From Anoplopoma fimbria (taxonomy: Eukaryota > Chordata > Actinopteri > Perciformes > Anoplopomatidae), in NCBI RefSeq assembly GCF_027596085.1, contig NC_072472.1, forward strand, positions 19,383,680 to 19,447,679: 64,000 nucleotides of DNA, given 5' to 3'. The notes under the pieces were generated by a model. It did no database searches, was not told the DNA's origin, and was given only the letters and a program-made list of their open reading frames with translations. Numbering within the stretch: position 1 is the first letter of the stretch; each line of letters starts with the position of its first letter. The position numbers were made by a program, and so were the translations under genes. Positions 50,808-63,990 of this stretch are shown one piece after another.

Positions 50808-51688
50808 CTCGTGGTTACGATGACAACAGACTCCCACTTGGCAGAGGAGAAACTCGTGGAAATGGAGCAGCTAAGGAGTTGTGAGTGTGGAAGAGAATGA
50901 AAAAAAGCAGCTCAAGCTTCAAAATGAACCCAAGGTGGTGAGCGCCCATCTGGACGATATTCAACTCTGGTCAGGTTCCCTCACTGAACGTTGGGGAAAA
51001 AAAATGTTTTTCTGTGGGTTGCGTCCTAAAAGATTTCACAACGTTGTTTGTAATTTCACAAGTCACATTCCATTCGCCTCCTCCTTCAAGTCAAGAACAC
51101 CGAGGAGGCGGTCATATATCTAACTGTGCTGTATTTAATAATGTCTGGCAAGAAGGGAGAGGGATATGTAAATTTAGGAGTGGTGTGCACACCATAGTAA
51201 TACTGAAGGTTATTGTGAATGCTGAGGGTTTATGGGTCAGAAATCCATTTAGGATTCAATCAGAGTGGAGGATACTCTGGAATTGGACACACTTCCCTGG
51301 ATTGATCAAACATTAGACTGCCCTCTGTCATATCGGGACGAGGACACACTGCTTTGACTGGCCAACAATCATGACATTTAACCCCAAAGAGACTGAGGGC
51401 CGTGTTGGTGTGACTGCCTCCTGGGTAGTGGGCCCAAGAACACAACTTTATTTTAGTGTTGAAAAAGCCAGTTGATAAATCATCAGGTCAATTCCCACAA
51501 AATGAATCAACAGTTTAAATAATAAAGTAATCATTCATCAATATGTCATAAATGTGAATAAATAGTGCACTTTTTAATTTTGTTGTGAATATGTTTGGAA
51601 TTTTAACTGTTGGACGAAGAAAACAACTTGGAAATTAAAATATGAAGAAACTGTGATTATCATTTTACTATTTTTTGTTAAGTTTAAA

Positions 51689-52060
51689 GGGCCGCTCCAC
51701 CAATTTTACACATTAAAGTCAGTTTACCACTATTCAGTGTGTGAAAACAGTTCAACAGTGCTAGTTGAAGACACCATAATTATAATGTCTTCTGTGGCTC
51801 TGTTGGAAGCGCTCCACAGATAGAAAAAAATAACTCTGATGATGTCATCCGGTTATCTTGGATTGGACCTGAGACTTTAAATAATTAAAAATATGCCTAA
51901 AAATATGCCTAAACTAGAGGTGTTGGGTTTGAAGGAAGTGGGCATTTAGGGGGCAGGTGGGGTCTAATTACAGAAGCTACTGAGTTGCATTATGGGAAAT
52001 GTGGGAGCCAGCATTTTTGGAGCTTGAACCAAACTCGGAAATAAAAGTCAGGATATCCTG
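51689..52060. repeat. Interspersed repeat, copy 2 of the 23.1 kb family
   Basis: Begins AAAGGGCCGCTCCACCAAT and parallels the 23095 copy for about 45 bp, then in patches. It includes a duplicated 12-mer AAAAATATGCCT near 51887-51910. It ends around a GGGAAATGTGGGAGC block; the boundary is estimated. Confidence 0.45.
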
Positions 52061-53149
52061 CCTCAGCCTCTGCTGCTTTTAACTAAATAAAGATTTTTTT
52101 CTGTCCCTTGTTAGTCTCCAGCCTTAAGGAAATGTAATGCTACAATGCTAGCTGGGTTAACGCTTTAATAAACTTTATATTTAAACAATCAATCAAAGAA
52201 CTATAGAATAATCAATAATGAAAATAACCTTTTATTTGCAGCCCAGTTTTATTTCACTCACTAATTCATGCAAGCAGATACAAACCCATGTGCATCAATT
52301 CATTGAGAAATGCCTTAAATCAGCATTTGGTTTGATACATTTTTGTCCCTATCCCTTCAGGGTCTAAATCTGCTTTTATGTTAATAGACACTCTTCCTGC
52401 TCTGTCTTTAATAGGGGCTTTAATAATGCAAGAGCATTCCTACAATTCTGTTAAATTCAATTGTGAAAATCATCTTGTCCGCACACTTCCACTTAGACAA
52501 CCTAGAAAGGTATTTGGCAGTTGTGTCCATAATTCTGAGTTGGTCATAGATAAAACCATTATCTCCCGCATGTGATCCACCTCAATCCTCCCGCAATATT
52601 ATATTTCCTAATTAAGGAAGGTGTGGGGGAGTGCAGAGCCTTCCCTCAGGTCTTTTTTTCCTGACTTGATTTCTTCCCTTTGCCATCATGTTACCTCCAT
52701 CCTTTGCCTCGCTGTCTCTCTGTTTCATTCTATACACATCAGTCTCACTTCCCTCTCTCCTTTGATTCTCTATATGTCTGTTTTCTGTTCTTTATCGCTC
52801 TGACTAACAGCCATCCATCTTTTTTGGCTCTTTCTATGTCTCTTCTCTTTCACCTCCACCTCCTCTCTCTCTTGTTTCAGGGGCAGTGGGCTCTAACAGA
52901 ACAGGATGGTTTTTCCAGTGGACGTAAATCCCAGAGAAGGCAGCAGAGGAGGTGACACTGGTAGTGGGAAAGATAGAGGGATTCAGTGAGAGGACAAAGC
53001 AGAGCGAGGGAGAAAACCCTAAAGTTCAATTTGCAGTAATTCTGTTATCTGAGGCAGGCAGGGCTGGGTCACGGCTTCAGATACAATGGGTCCCCTTAGT
53101 CCCGTATTCCCCATGTCCAACACTCAACCTCCGTCTTATTGCTCACTGA

Positions 53150-53153
<4 letters not shown>

Positions 53154-53229
<76 letters not shown>
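53154..53229. repeat. (TG)n microsatellite
   Basis: About 38 units. Confidence 0.97.
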
Positions 53230-53230
<1 letters not shown>

Positions 53231-53370
53231 ACGTGAACCCCTGCTGGTTAGTCTATTTGTCCTTTAGAGCTAAGATTCTGTCAACACCAAGGATGTGATG
53301 TGACATAATTGGCAGCCAATTTCAATAAGGGGACCATATAGTTCGAGAAGGAGCAAAGCAGTATATGCAA

Positions 53371-54395
53371 GACTTAGTCCACATTAACCCGTTTTAACTA
53401 AAACGATCACAGTCCACAAATGCGTTTCAGCATCGTTTTCGAAATTATTTGCGTCCAGACTTGCTCCCCTGAAAACGAATATCAAATGACTATTCACGTA
53501 CACTGGGCATGCGCGTGCCGGTGTAAACAGGAAGTACATTGGTTGCTTGGGTACAGATAATACGATTACACTACTCTAGATGCTCGTCGTGCTTGATACT
53601 TAAAAACTTCCTCTAAAATCTTCCTCCATAAACTCAAACGGACACATTTTGTGGAGGTTTAAATAAGTAAAGTTTTATTTTTCAAGCTTAGTTACAACAT
53701 TGCAGGTCTAACTCTATCTCTCCAACACATACGGCAAATTTACTTTAAAATGAACAGTTATTAAACGAAGTTTACTAGATTATGGGTCCATACATTTGGT
53801 CAACAGTCTGTCTGTCAGAAGTCCGTTCCGTAAGGCTGATAAGGCCGCTGGACACGCCGCTCACTAATCGCTCCAATAACAGGTGATTCCAGCTGAAGCC
53901 AAAGAACCGCGAATCCCCTCCGGGTTGCCATGCATCACCTATGTTACCCTGGGTACTAAGTCCCTACATGCAAGGCTTCTTGTTGTCAATCAAGCATACC
54001 TTGAACATCTATGTACAAACATTTGTAACAAATACCACATTATCTATGTTGAATTAACCTGGTAGTCGATCGGTATCAAGGCTGTTGTTGTTGTTCTCTT
54101 CCGGAAAAGGGTCACGTGGTAAGGGGGTGACGAATCAGGAAAGGACATGTCTGAACCGCTAAGAATCAATGAAATAGCGAACGCGTGGTGCCTACGTCAT
54201 CATTTTCGGACTGCTTCGTTTTCCGTCATCCACACTATCAGGAAAACGCAGCATTTTCAAACTTATCCGTCCTCGGGAGCGTTTACGACCTCCTTCGTTT
54301 TCAGTGCCCTAAAACGCTGTATACACGCTCGGTGCAAACGCAGCAAAAGATATTCGGATTCATTTGAAAACGGATAAGTGTGGATGTGGCCTTAG
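53371..54395. mobile_element. Candidate non-autonomous DNA transposon with degraded inverted ends
   Basis: The left end TCCACATTAACCCGTTTT and the right end read in reverse, TCCACACTTATCCGTTTT, agree at 14 of 18 positions, in register with CTTAG/CTAAG outside. The two termini carry many GTTTTC/GAAAAC words in opposite directions. The AT-rich middle (about 53.64-54.07 kb) differs in character and may be a nested insertion. Confidence 0.45.
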
Positions 54396-54635
54396 ATCCC
54401 AACTCTATCCAGCAAAATCAGTCATGTATGAAATGTAGGATATTATTTGCAGATATCATCAATAATCGTGTGCGTAAAAGAGATACTTTAGCGATTAAGT
54501 ATTGCAACTTAAAGCTACACATGAGGCAGTTTGCTTAAATGAATGGTCAAAATAGATGAATCAGATGTGAAGGTGGCCTGAGTTTTGGTCATTGTAACTC
54601 CTACAATACCCATAGTGCAACTCGATAGAGTCAAG

Positions 54636-55130
54636 AGCCATGCTAGCAGCTCTGTGACACTGTACTTTGGCGTTGCTTTGGGCTAAATGCTTACACTTCT
54701 TAGTTTAGCATGTTAGCATGCTACAATTAGCTAACTAGCACCACAGATAAAGTACAGCTTAGGCAGGTGTGAATGTCTTTAAAGGTATTTAGTAATTTAA
54801 CCAAAGTGAAAATTCAAACCTAACCTGATGGTGGCATAAGTCAGGGGATCACCAAAATTATAAGGTTCCATCATCTGAACACAATGAATGTATTCCATAA
54901 TAATCCAATAGTTGTTGAGGTATTTCACTAAAGACAAAAAATATCAACGTCATGGTGGTGCAATGGGAAAAGTCAGGAATCACCAAAGTCAATTTAAGCT
55001 TCATCCTATGGGGAATCTTAACGTCTGTGCAAAAGTTTATCTAAATTTCATCCAATAGTTGTTGAGATATTTCAGTCTGGACCAAAGTAGTGGACCATGT
55101 GACCGACCGTCAACATATCAATCAGACAAA
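54636..55130 (+). repeat. Teleost interspersed repeat with internal ~125-bp tandem units, copy 1
   Basis: Starts with AGCCATGCTAGCAGCTCTGTG. It carries two successive units, each with GTCAGG..ATCACCAAA and CCAATAGTTGTTGAG, ending TTCAGTCTGGACCAAAGTAG. The phrasing is one I recognise from percomorph genomes. Confidence 0.7.
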
Positions 55131-55886
55131 CGTTTGAAATTCTCTCTTAGGATCTTCACAGATTTGACAAAGCTCCTCAAGAGCTACTGAAGGTATCATA
55201 AAACTGTTTTTTTAGGCTGAGAAATACTCTGTGAATTTTAAGCTAATGGTGATGTTTGAAATTGTGCCCCTTTAAAGTTGGCCACGACAGGACCTTTAGT
55301 TTTCATATCGCTATGGAAATGATTGAAAGCAATAATGGACAACAGATGCCAGCTCCGTAATACACAGATCTGTGCTTTCTAGAAGATTCTCACAGGCTGC
55401 CTCTTAACAGCAATCCCTGATGTATCCGTTGAAAATGTGTTTTCACCGCTGCTGAATTGCACTCAAAACTATTTCAGCCTTCATTAAGCCAGGCAGCCAA
55501 CACAAAGGTGTGACCTTCAATTACTCCCCTCCACATTCAAATTAACCGTCTTCAGCTGGAGAGATGGAGGGCGAGAGAGAGAGAGACTCACAGAACAGAT
55601 AACAGGTAATGGGATACAACTGTGCAAAAGGCCAAAATCACACACAAATCAGTTTAATGCCTTAAGACTTACCGCAGGCTTTAATGAGCCCGGGATAAAA
55701 CCACTTATATATTAACCAGCAGGTCAGAATTACCAGAGAGGCTGAGAGCTTAAGTAAACAAATTAATAATTAATGTGTATGCAGTGAAACTTTAGAAATG
55801 CTGTGTTTTACTTTTTTTTATTTTTAGATGTTTTTGCATCTGCATATTGTGGAACAGTGCACGGGTGGCCCTTAAGCCACCAACTG

Positions 55887-55888
<2 letters not shown>

Positions 55889-55969
<81 letters not shown>
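55889..55969. repeat. (GT)n microsatellite followed by a G-run
   Basis: About 40 GT units running into GGGGGGG. Confidence 0.97.
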
Positions 55970-55971
<2 letters not shown>

Positions 55972-56125
55972 GGGGGTGCCTGGGGGTTAAGAACAGATAT
56001 CATCCATCGGGCACGACTGGCTTGGGCAATGTATTGGAAAAACAACCCACTGTGGAGCGGGGATTATTGAAATCTTCTCAGGCAGGGTTGTTTTAAATAG
56101 GAAAGGGAGTGGTGCTGCTGATGCT

Positions 56126-56127
<2 letters not shown>

Positions 56128-56167
<40 letters not shown>
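56128..56167. repeat. (GT)n microsatellite
   Basis: About 17 units with one GC interruption. Confidence 0.93.
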
Positions 56168-56563
56168 CCCTGTGTGCACGAGTCACAGACAAGCATGAGC
56201 GCTGCTGCTGATGACATCTCCATGAATGAGTAAATCTGCTGCTTTTGCCCTCCTCACACCACCGCTACTATGGTTTTACTTGGAAGCGGAGGGCTAACAG
56301 CTGCCACACTTCATCTCAAACGCACACGGAGACCCGGGCACACACACACGTGCGGTGCAGACACAAGCGCCGTTGAGGGGGGGTGAGAGCGCTGAAAATG
56401 AGGGTGTTTCAAGCTGTGACGGTGAACATTAATGGGGACAGCAGCTGTGGAATTAATGTGGCACATCTGGGAGGACAGAGCAGTGAGGGGACGGCAGCTC
56501 TGATAGGGGGAGATGAGGAAGAGATAGAAGAAGACAGACAGAGAGAGAGAATGAGAAAGAGAC

Positions 56564-56590
56564 GGAGGAGGAGGAGGAGGAGGAGGAAGG
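56564..56590. repeat. (GGA)n microsatellite
   Basis: Eight to nine GGA units in a purine-rich stretch. A similar GGA run is at 59148-59173. Confidence 0.9.
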
Positions 56591-57599
56591 GATGGAAAAG
56601 GCACGTTTGACTTGACTTTCAATAAGCCCCCCCCCCAGTCTCTCTCGATATTGTCTCTCTTGTATTCTAGCATCTGGCTGAAGCAATAGACTTTTAAAAC
56701 CGTCTTGCCCTTGTCTCACCTGTTAAAAGGGTCTTCATATTGGCTTTTATTCATCTAAGAAAAGTTAACTTTGCCATTTAAGACACACTCCCATTGCTAC
56801 CTGAACACCTCTCTGCACAATTTAGGCATTTACCCACTGCATCTACGACAAGTGGGCAGTATAATAAGCTTTGAATTTAATCACAAACAAGAAGTGCAAG
56901 AGCCTTGACAATATTTCTATGACAATGAGAGAGATCTTGCAGCAAAGGAATAAAAATCAGAACATGTTCACAGAGCAATAAGACTGAAAGCGGAGGGTCT
57001 TTTAGTTATTCGTGAAGACAGCAAACAGGTTGCTCCTGCTGGGACAACAAATACCAGAGGGAAGGTTTAAATGGGATTAAATAGGTGTAACAGATTCATA
57101 ACAAATTCTGCTTCAAGGTAAGGCCTTCTTCTACCCCCCCCCCCCCCATCCAAGTGCTCACCTGGGAGCTCCATCAAACAGGCAGCCAGAGGGCAAACCT
57201 TAAAGGCCTCCTCAGCCTGCCAGCTCTCCTCTGCTTGTTTTAGTCGTGCTTAACACCTTCATGGAGGGCCCTCAAAAGCAAAAAACGGGCAATCTCCACC
57301 TGCCCGGAATAGACATCTCTGGAATATTTTACTGGAGTTTAAAGACACAGGCAGGCTTCAACAGCCCACTAGGGGGAAGAAGGAGAGAGCTGCTTGGATT
57401 GCCATCATACTTATCAGCCAGAAGACACATACACACGATCGGAAGAGCTCCGTAATGAGCCCTCACCGTCTTGGAGATCTACTTCAAATTTGAACCAAGC
57501 AGCTCAGGTTATCACCGATATGAGAGAGAGAGAGAGAGAGAATGAGGCAGGGGGAGAAACCATAAAATAAACTGCAGCCACTCTCTAGATACCCTTCAA

Positions 57600-58900
57600 A
57601 ACCAAAACATACGGTCTGATGCCGTTCATCCGCGCCGGGATGAATGAATGGGCCTCTTTATTGGACGCTCACAAATGCTCAGTATTCACCTCAGCACCCT
57701 CTGCACATATTATGTCTTCACTCTGAGTCTGAACACGATGGATAAGAAAAGCAGCTTCTTAACACGCTGACAGTGAATGTGTCATTTCCTACAGAAACAA
57801 AGGGCTTGAAACGGAATCTGTTTTTAGGGCGATTTCCACAGCCTTTGTCTGCAGTGCATGGTAATATTTTGGTGCGTTCGAGGAACCCGGCTAGTTTTGC
57901 ATAATCTCAAGAGCATCAGAATATTTAGCAGTAATGTAATGTGAAAAAGGCTTCTAATGTTGGTGCTGTGCAACGTCAAGTTGTTCAAAAGGGCTGACTG
58001 TCTAAAACCTTGGGGTCTTTAAAACTGGAGAGGAGTTCAGAGGAAGCGGAGAAGAGTTCTGATGCTCCCTTATTTCCTATTAGACAGAAACACTTATCTA
58101 CCATGTAAATTACAACCCATCTGCAAGGCACACTGAGATGAGGGTGTAGGCCAGAGAGTTTCACTTTAATTGGCTGACTTATTGTCTGCCACACATGGCC
58201 TGACGAGGGGTTAGCGTGACGTTAGCTGTAAAACAAGCTGATATCTAGCCTTCGCGTTGAGCTAAGTATCTCTCTCTCCTCTCCTGCTCTCTTTTTCCTC
58301 AGATATATTGTGCCATCAATCCCCCGCAGCGGAAGCCACACCAGGAAGATGAATAAATTAATCTGGAATAAATGGCCTCCCGCTTGACACATAATCACAG
58401 ATTAGCCCGGGTCGGCTGAAAGTGATGGATTGAGCCAAGATGGTTGGATGTGCGGGTAGGGAGGTGGAGGGCTGAGAGGGAGGGGGGTCACCCACATTAA
58501 CCCCTACCCAGTGCTGGCCTTAGCCAGAGTCAGCGCAGAGATTGGGGAGCGGAGCTGAGAGGTGATTTTAGTCAGATCTGCTGGCTCATCCCTGAAGTGT
58601 GATTCAAACCGTGGGAGGCGGCTGCTAATGATGTCACTAATGAGGGGTTCATTACCAGGTCAGCCCCGGCCATGTTAACTCTTCACTGTGCCAGAAGTAA
58701 CTGTAAACTGAAAGGCATTGATAAAGCTCTAGTGGAACTCACTGCGCACATCATACGGGTATGTTTCTTTAACTCCAAACAAATACGGCGCATATCAAAT
58801 CCATCCTGGACGTCACCAAGCAACCAAAAGCATCCACAACACCCAGCAGCGGCCCCCACCCACTGAGCGAAAAAACACAATTAAGGTGAGCGGGAAGATT
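57600..58900. other. Unique non-coding segment with clustered ATTA cores
   Basis: Repeat-poor; words such as AAATTAATCTGG, CATAATCACAGATTAGCC, GCTAATGATGTCACTAATG and TTCATTACC cluster in 58.35-58.66 kb. A candidate conserved non-coding region; not proven. Confidence 0.28.
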
Positions 58901-60372
58901 TGTCATGTTGATTTATCCCTCACCTCACCTAATGAAATTTTCCCACATTCCCTTCTGAGCAAGGGGCTGAAGGGGTGGAAGAGAAATGAGAAATTGCAGA
59001 CGGGGCGACCCTCCGCACCCCTCGTGCCTCTATTTAGATGAATGAATCGTACCGCTGTCCCTTTCATTTCTCTCAATTAAGCGTTTACCATTTGGAATGC
59101 TTCCCAGTTTCATGATCATTAAAACCTTTGCATGTCAGAGGAGGTTGAGGAGGAGGAGGAGGAGGAGGAGGAGACTGAGAGGCACGCTTAATTCAATTTC
59201 ACAGCCGTCAGGGCTACCGGCCCTCATCGACAGACAGCGGGAGAATGCGAGGGAGGGATGGTTAAAAGAGAGAGAGAGATAAATAATGACAATAAACACA
59301 CTATTTATCTGAGAGGGGCTGCCAACTGAAAAACTCTTATCTAGGTACAAATCAATGCCACTTTGTCTGGTGATGAGTCTGAAAGTCGTGAAAGATGAGT
59401 GAAAGGAAATTACATGCTTCTGATTTAAACTTAAAAAATTGTAAAAAACTAAATTGACATTTCTTGTGGAGAGATTTAGAAAAAATTACTATAACTCAAA
59501 CTCAACAAGTAGATTTGCATACTATAAGAAAGAAAATAAGTTTTCTAACATCAAAGTTCAGATTTTCCAAAGAGAGAGACAGAAAAGAGCCGTGAGCTGA
59601 CATTCCGATTTCCTGGAACCAGAATGGAGTCTGTACAGTTTCTTTATCTTCCTCCTGATGCTGCATTGACCAGTGCATAAACCCTGAACTCGGCGCGCTT
59701 CAGCAGTTAACGTGATATATTCATGTGTCGATAGCGGGAATGCAGGGGAGAAAATCAATGCTGATATAATACACTCACATTAAGATGGGACAAGGCAGCA
59801 AGGCCACAGGAAAACAACAAATGTCATCTTCCGTCATATTCAGTGTTTAGGCAGCATATCAAACAGCTGGGTTCCTCTTATTTTTTATTCCAAACTCAAA
59901 CATTTCCTCTGCATGAAAGGATCTTCCAAGGAAGAGGTGAAAAGAAAAGTGTAGGTTGAATCATTATCATAGCAAACAGAAAATAGCAACCGAGAATTTA
60001 GACTTTTACCACGATTTTATTCCAGAATAGTGTGTTAAATTTTTCTTCCCAAATGGCTGCGAGTGAGGCAGGCCACTGGAACGGCGGCTTGTAAATCCCT
60101 AAAGGTTTCATTTAGAGGGGAATGCTAATTCGTATCGACCCTCCAGTCAAGTCTGGAAATAAGTGATGGTGGTCCGGTGCTGCTGCCTTCCCAACGCCAT
60201 CGCAAACAGAGGAAGGGGGAGTAACACCTCTGGCTTAATCACATTCATGGCTCCTCCAGCTCTGTGATTTGCAAACTTGGGTCTTGCGCACCCAGGGGTC
60301 TACAAATAGTGACTAACAACTAGATAAATTAATTTTAAGTTTACTTTAGTGTGCGGCAAAACTAAGAGTCTA

Positions 60373-60815
60373 CAGCCACGCTAGCAGCTCTGTGGGGTCG
60401 GGCCAACGTGTGCTAATGTTTAGCAGATAATGTTGCCGAAATAATGATTGAATAATGACAATGATTACAGTTTGTCCCTCCAAATTTCATGGCAAACCAT
60501 CCAGCAGTCAGAGGATTGTCACAGTCACCAGAATCTATATAGTGGATGTTGATGTTGGATGTTGAGTAAAAAGAGGAAATGTCATACAACCAAAGTCATT
60601 ATAGTATTCATCCTCCAGGGACCATGAATATATGGACCAATTTCCATGGCAATCATACTAAAAAACTAATTCTCATTGTGGCAATATAGGGAAAGTCAGG
60701 GGATCAACAAAGTCAGTAGGCTTAGTCCTCTGGGAATAATATATGTACGACATTTCATGGCAATCCATCCAGTAATTGTTGAGATATTTTAGTCTGGAAC
60801 AAATAGGACCAACCT
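60373..60815 (+). repeat. Teleost interspersed repeat, copy 2
   Basis: Opens AGCCACGCTAGCAGCTCTGTG, one mismatch from the 54636 copy. It shares GTCAGGGGATCA.CAAA and TTGTTGAGATATTT.AGTCTGGA, and has at least two internal units each with ATTTC(C)ATGGCAA. Confidence 0.7.
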
Positions 60816-61341
60816 TTGTCCCTGGAGCCGGTAGCACCGGTAAAAAGCAAAGAATGTGACTATTTAAGAGCAAAAGCCTTCATTTAAGTCATTCTAAAGT
60901 CCCAGCATCTTGCCTCACTTGTTAACCCTGTTAAATGAGAGAATGTGAGGCATAAACTACACATTTTTACAAACTCAATTTAAGACCATGGAACCAAAGC
61001 TACGACCATCACTCCCAGCAGCCATCCTGAGGCCAGCTTCGCCTTGACTGGTGCTCATGTGGAGCTCCAGAGAAGCGGTTGCCGTTGCGTTATCAGCTCG
61101 CCTCCGATGGGACTAAAAGAGTTTCAGAAGGCGACAACATAATGTGTGTGCTCCTCTTCCTCCCCGCGACCAACTCCAATATCGAGCGCAGTCACCCTGC
61201 CGACATGCGTCCATTGATTTATACTCCTCCCCCATCACCACCCTCCGTCTCCTCTCTCTCCACTCTCCATCCCTCCCCCTGGATGACTATATGTCGGCAC
61301 TGGGTTGTCCAGGACGTGGATCGACTCTTAATATACGTGTG

Positions 61342-61480
<139 letters not shown>

Positions 61481-61575
61481 CTCCCCACCAGGTTTGATTA
61501 ATTTGGCTCGTAACGCGTGTGAGCAGAGCTATCACCGGCATCCAGATGTTCCACAGCCCTTTTGTCTGCATCTCC

Positions 61576-61726
<151 letters not shown>

Positions 61727-62548
61727 GCTTTCATCCCCCTCCCCTTGCCTCCAGTAGTCAAGGATGTGATGCGGCGTGCGTGCTGTTGTTTTGATTATTT
61801 CTCGAGGAGCACCGCGAGGACGCCTGAAACCAATCTCCCACACCTCTCTCTTCCCTCAGTGTGGCCCAAATGCAGTTGGCCCGCCACAGCGAGCGCTGAC
61901 AGGGATTCTACGTCCGCTCTTCACCTCTGAACCTGCCCTTATCACAGAGCTAACCAAACGTCCTATGATCCAACCACCCAGCTTTCACCATCTCATAAGC
62001 TCAGGTGGAGTCTGGACAAGAGGAGCAAGGAAGACAGAGAATAATGAAACGGGGTTGAGGAGAGGGCGAGTGTGAGAAACACAGAGGACAGAGAGGGAGT
62101 GATAGATGGCAGTCATTGGGGATGCAGATCAGAGGGACGATAGCCACCTTATGGATGGAGGGCAGCGGTAAAGTTATGCAGCAGTGGATCTTTTTTGATA
62201 TAGGAGCAGCTCCTTTTTGGTGTGATTTGATTTATTTTTTGCAGCACCTAGCTGGCATCATTTCTCAGAAGAACGGAAAATGTTACAGCTTTTAGTCAGT
62301 TAATTTCATTCATGGTCGTCTAAGCAGCTTAAGGGCCCAATATATTATTTATTTGAGCATGTATAATACAAGTTTATTTATGATTTAAAAAATACCTTGA
62401 CCTTTAATGAAAATTCTGCACTTTTTAGAAGGATTAGAAATATAAACATTCAGCTGTTTCTTTGGTAAACAGTTTTCATCAGCCAGTAAACAGGCCTACT
62501 TACTGGTCGACTCAATTCTGAGGAACTAAGATCCTGGTCCCAAGTCGG

Positions 62549-62579
62549 ACCAGGTCTAAATTATACATTTAGACCTGGT
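62549..62579. repeat. Perfect 12-bp hairpin with 7-nt loop
   Basis: ACCAGGTCTAAA and TTTAGACCTGGT flank the loop TTATACA. Confidence 0.9.
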
Positions 62580-63854
62580 TGGGTCCCATCTTGATTCCCT
62601 GCCATGGATCACAAATAACGTGGTATTTAATTGTGTTATTAATTTTCGGATTTGAAGATATTAAATCAGTTAGAAAAGGATCATCTTCTGTCTATCTATA
62701 TCTGGAAATAGGACTTCCAATTATTTATATAAAAAAGTCTTGGCAGTTTTCAATGTTGGTAGCAGACCAAAACTTGGTCTTTACTTTTGGATTTCATAGT
62801 GTCTTTAATGCATTTTATTAATTTTGGTCCAAAATTAGAAAACTATATAAAATTTGAACAAGAGGTTTGCGGCCTGTTTGGTAAATCAAGGTAGGCCTGT
62901 AATGAAATCTAATACAGGGAAACAACCCATGCAAGCATAACTCTGATAAGGAAACAGAAACACACGCATGCACATGCAGCAACCAACAGATGCTGGCACA
63001 CACTCACACATGCACACACCCTCGGGGTATTTGTATTTCTGAAGCATATGTGTCCCTGTTTTAAACAGTTGGAGTTAATACGGCTCCGTATCTCAATAAG
63101 CAGCTTCAGTCTGTTCTCTGATGATCTGAAGAAAACACACATGATTAACATGCCGTTTGTGTGTTTGTGTGTGTGTGTGTGTATACATGTTTATGTGCGT
63201 GGGAATGCTTTCCTTGAATACAGATAAATACCCGGGCACAGACCCTCCCAGTCTGTTTCATTCTTCTGTGCACAGAGGGAGAGAGGGTTAATCACTGTGT
63301 GTGTTGGAAAGCAGTGATATGAAGACACTAACATCCTGCCGCTTTAAAAGCTTTATAGCTCGCCGTGTATTTGCATACTGATGACGCTGAAGCTCTTAGA
63401 TCCATGACAGCAATCATTAAGAATCCCGGAACACACACTTTGTTTACGTGTGGGCCGGTTTGGAGGCAAACTCGAGAACATACATCACGACGAGGCGAGC
63501 GACTGCGGGCACACATATTTTCTCACAACCAAACACTGAAGCCAAGGATGGTGTGTGGAGAGCAGCTCTGATAAACGCTACCATCTGTCCTCCGGTTGGT
63601 GTTGGACACCAAATCAGAGCAGATACCAGTCCTGGTAATGTAACGATTATATATACACATTGATGAAATGCGGATTTCAGGGTGCGATGTTGTGAAGCTG
63701 AATCTCCAGACAACATTAGACGACTAGCAGTACTTCCAAGGCTCGGCTAGGCATGAAAGTTTCCCTCCTTAAATCATCCGGGCGAAAGATGAGCAACTGC
63801 AGTAAAAGTCGACGGTACAAGCCTGTGCGAAATAAAACATAAGGCGATGAGTTA

Positions 63855-63990
63855 ACTACAACTCCCAAGGAGCATTTGGTTAAGAAGCATCCATCCGAGA
63901 ACATCATTAAAATAAAATGTTTCACTTTGGGAATTTACTTTTGGGAAAATACTTCCAAAAACCGGCAGCTCCTCCACTGTACCAGTGAAG
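63855..63990 (+). promoter_or_regulatory. Candidate promoter and first-exon end at the right edge
   Basis: ACTACAACTCCCAAGGAGCAT (63855-63875) resembles the extended ZNF143 promoter motif ACTACAANTCCCAGNATGC. About 115 bp further, GTGAAG is followed by GTAAGG at 63991, a strong donor. Together they suggest a non-coding first exon of a plus-strand gene continuing past the window. No ORF supports it yet. Confidence 0.3.
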
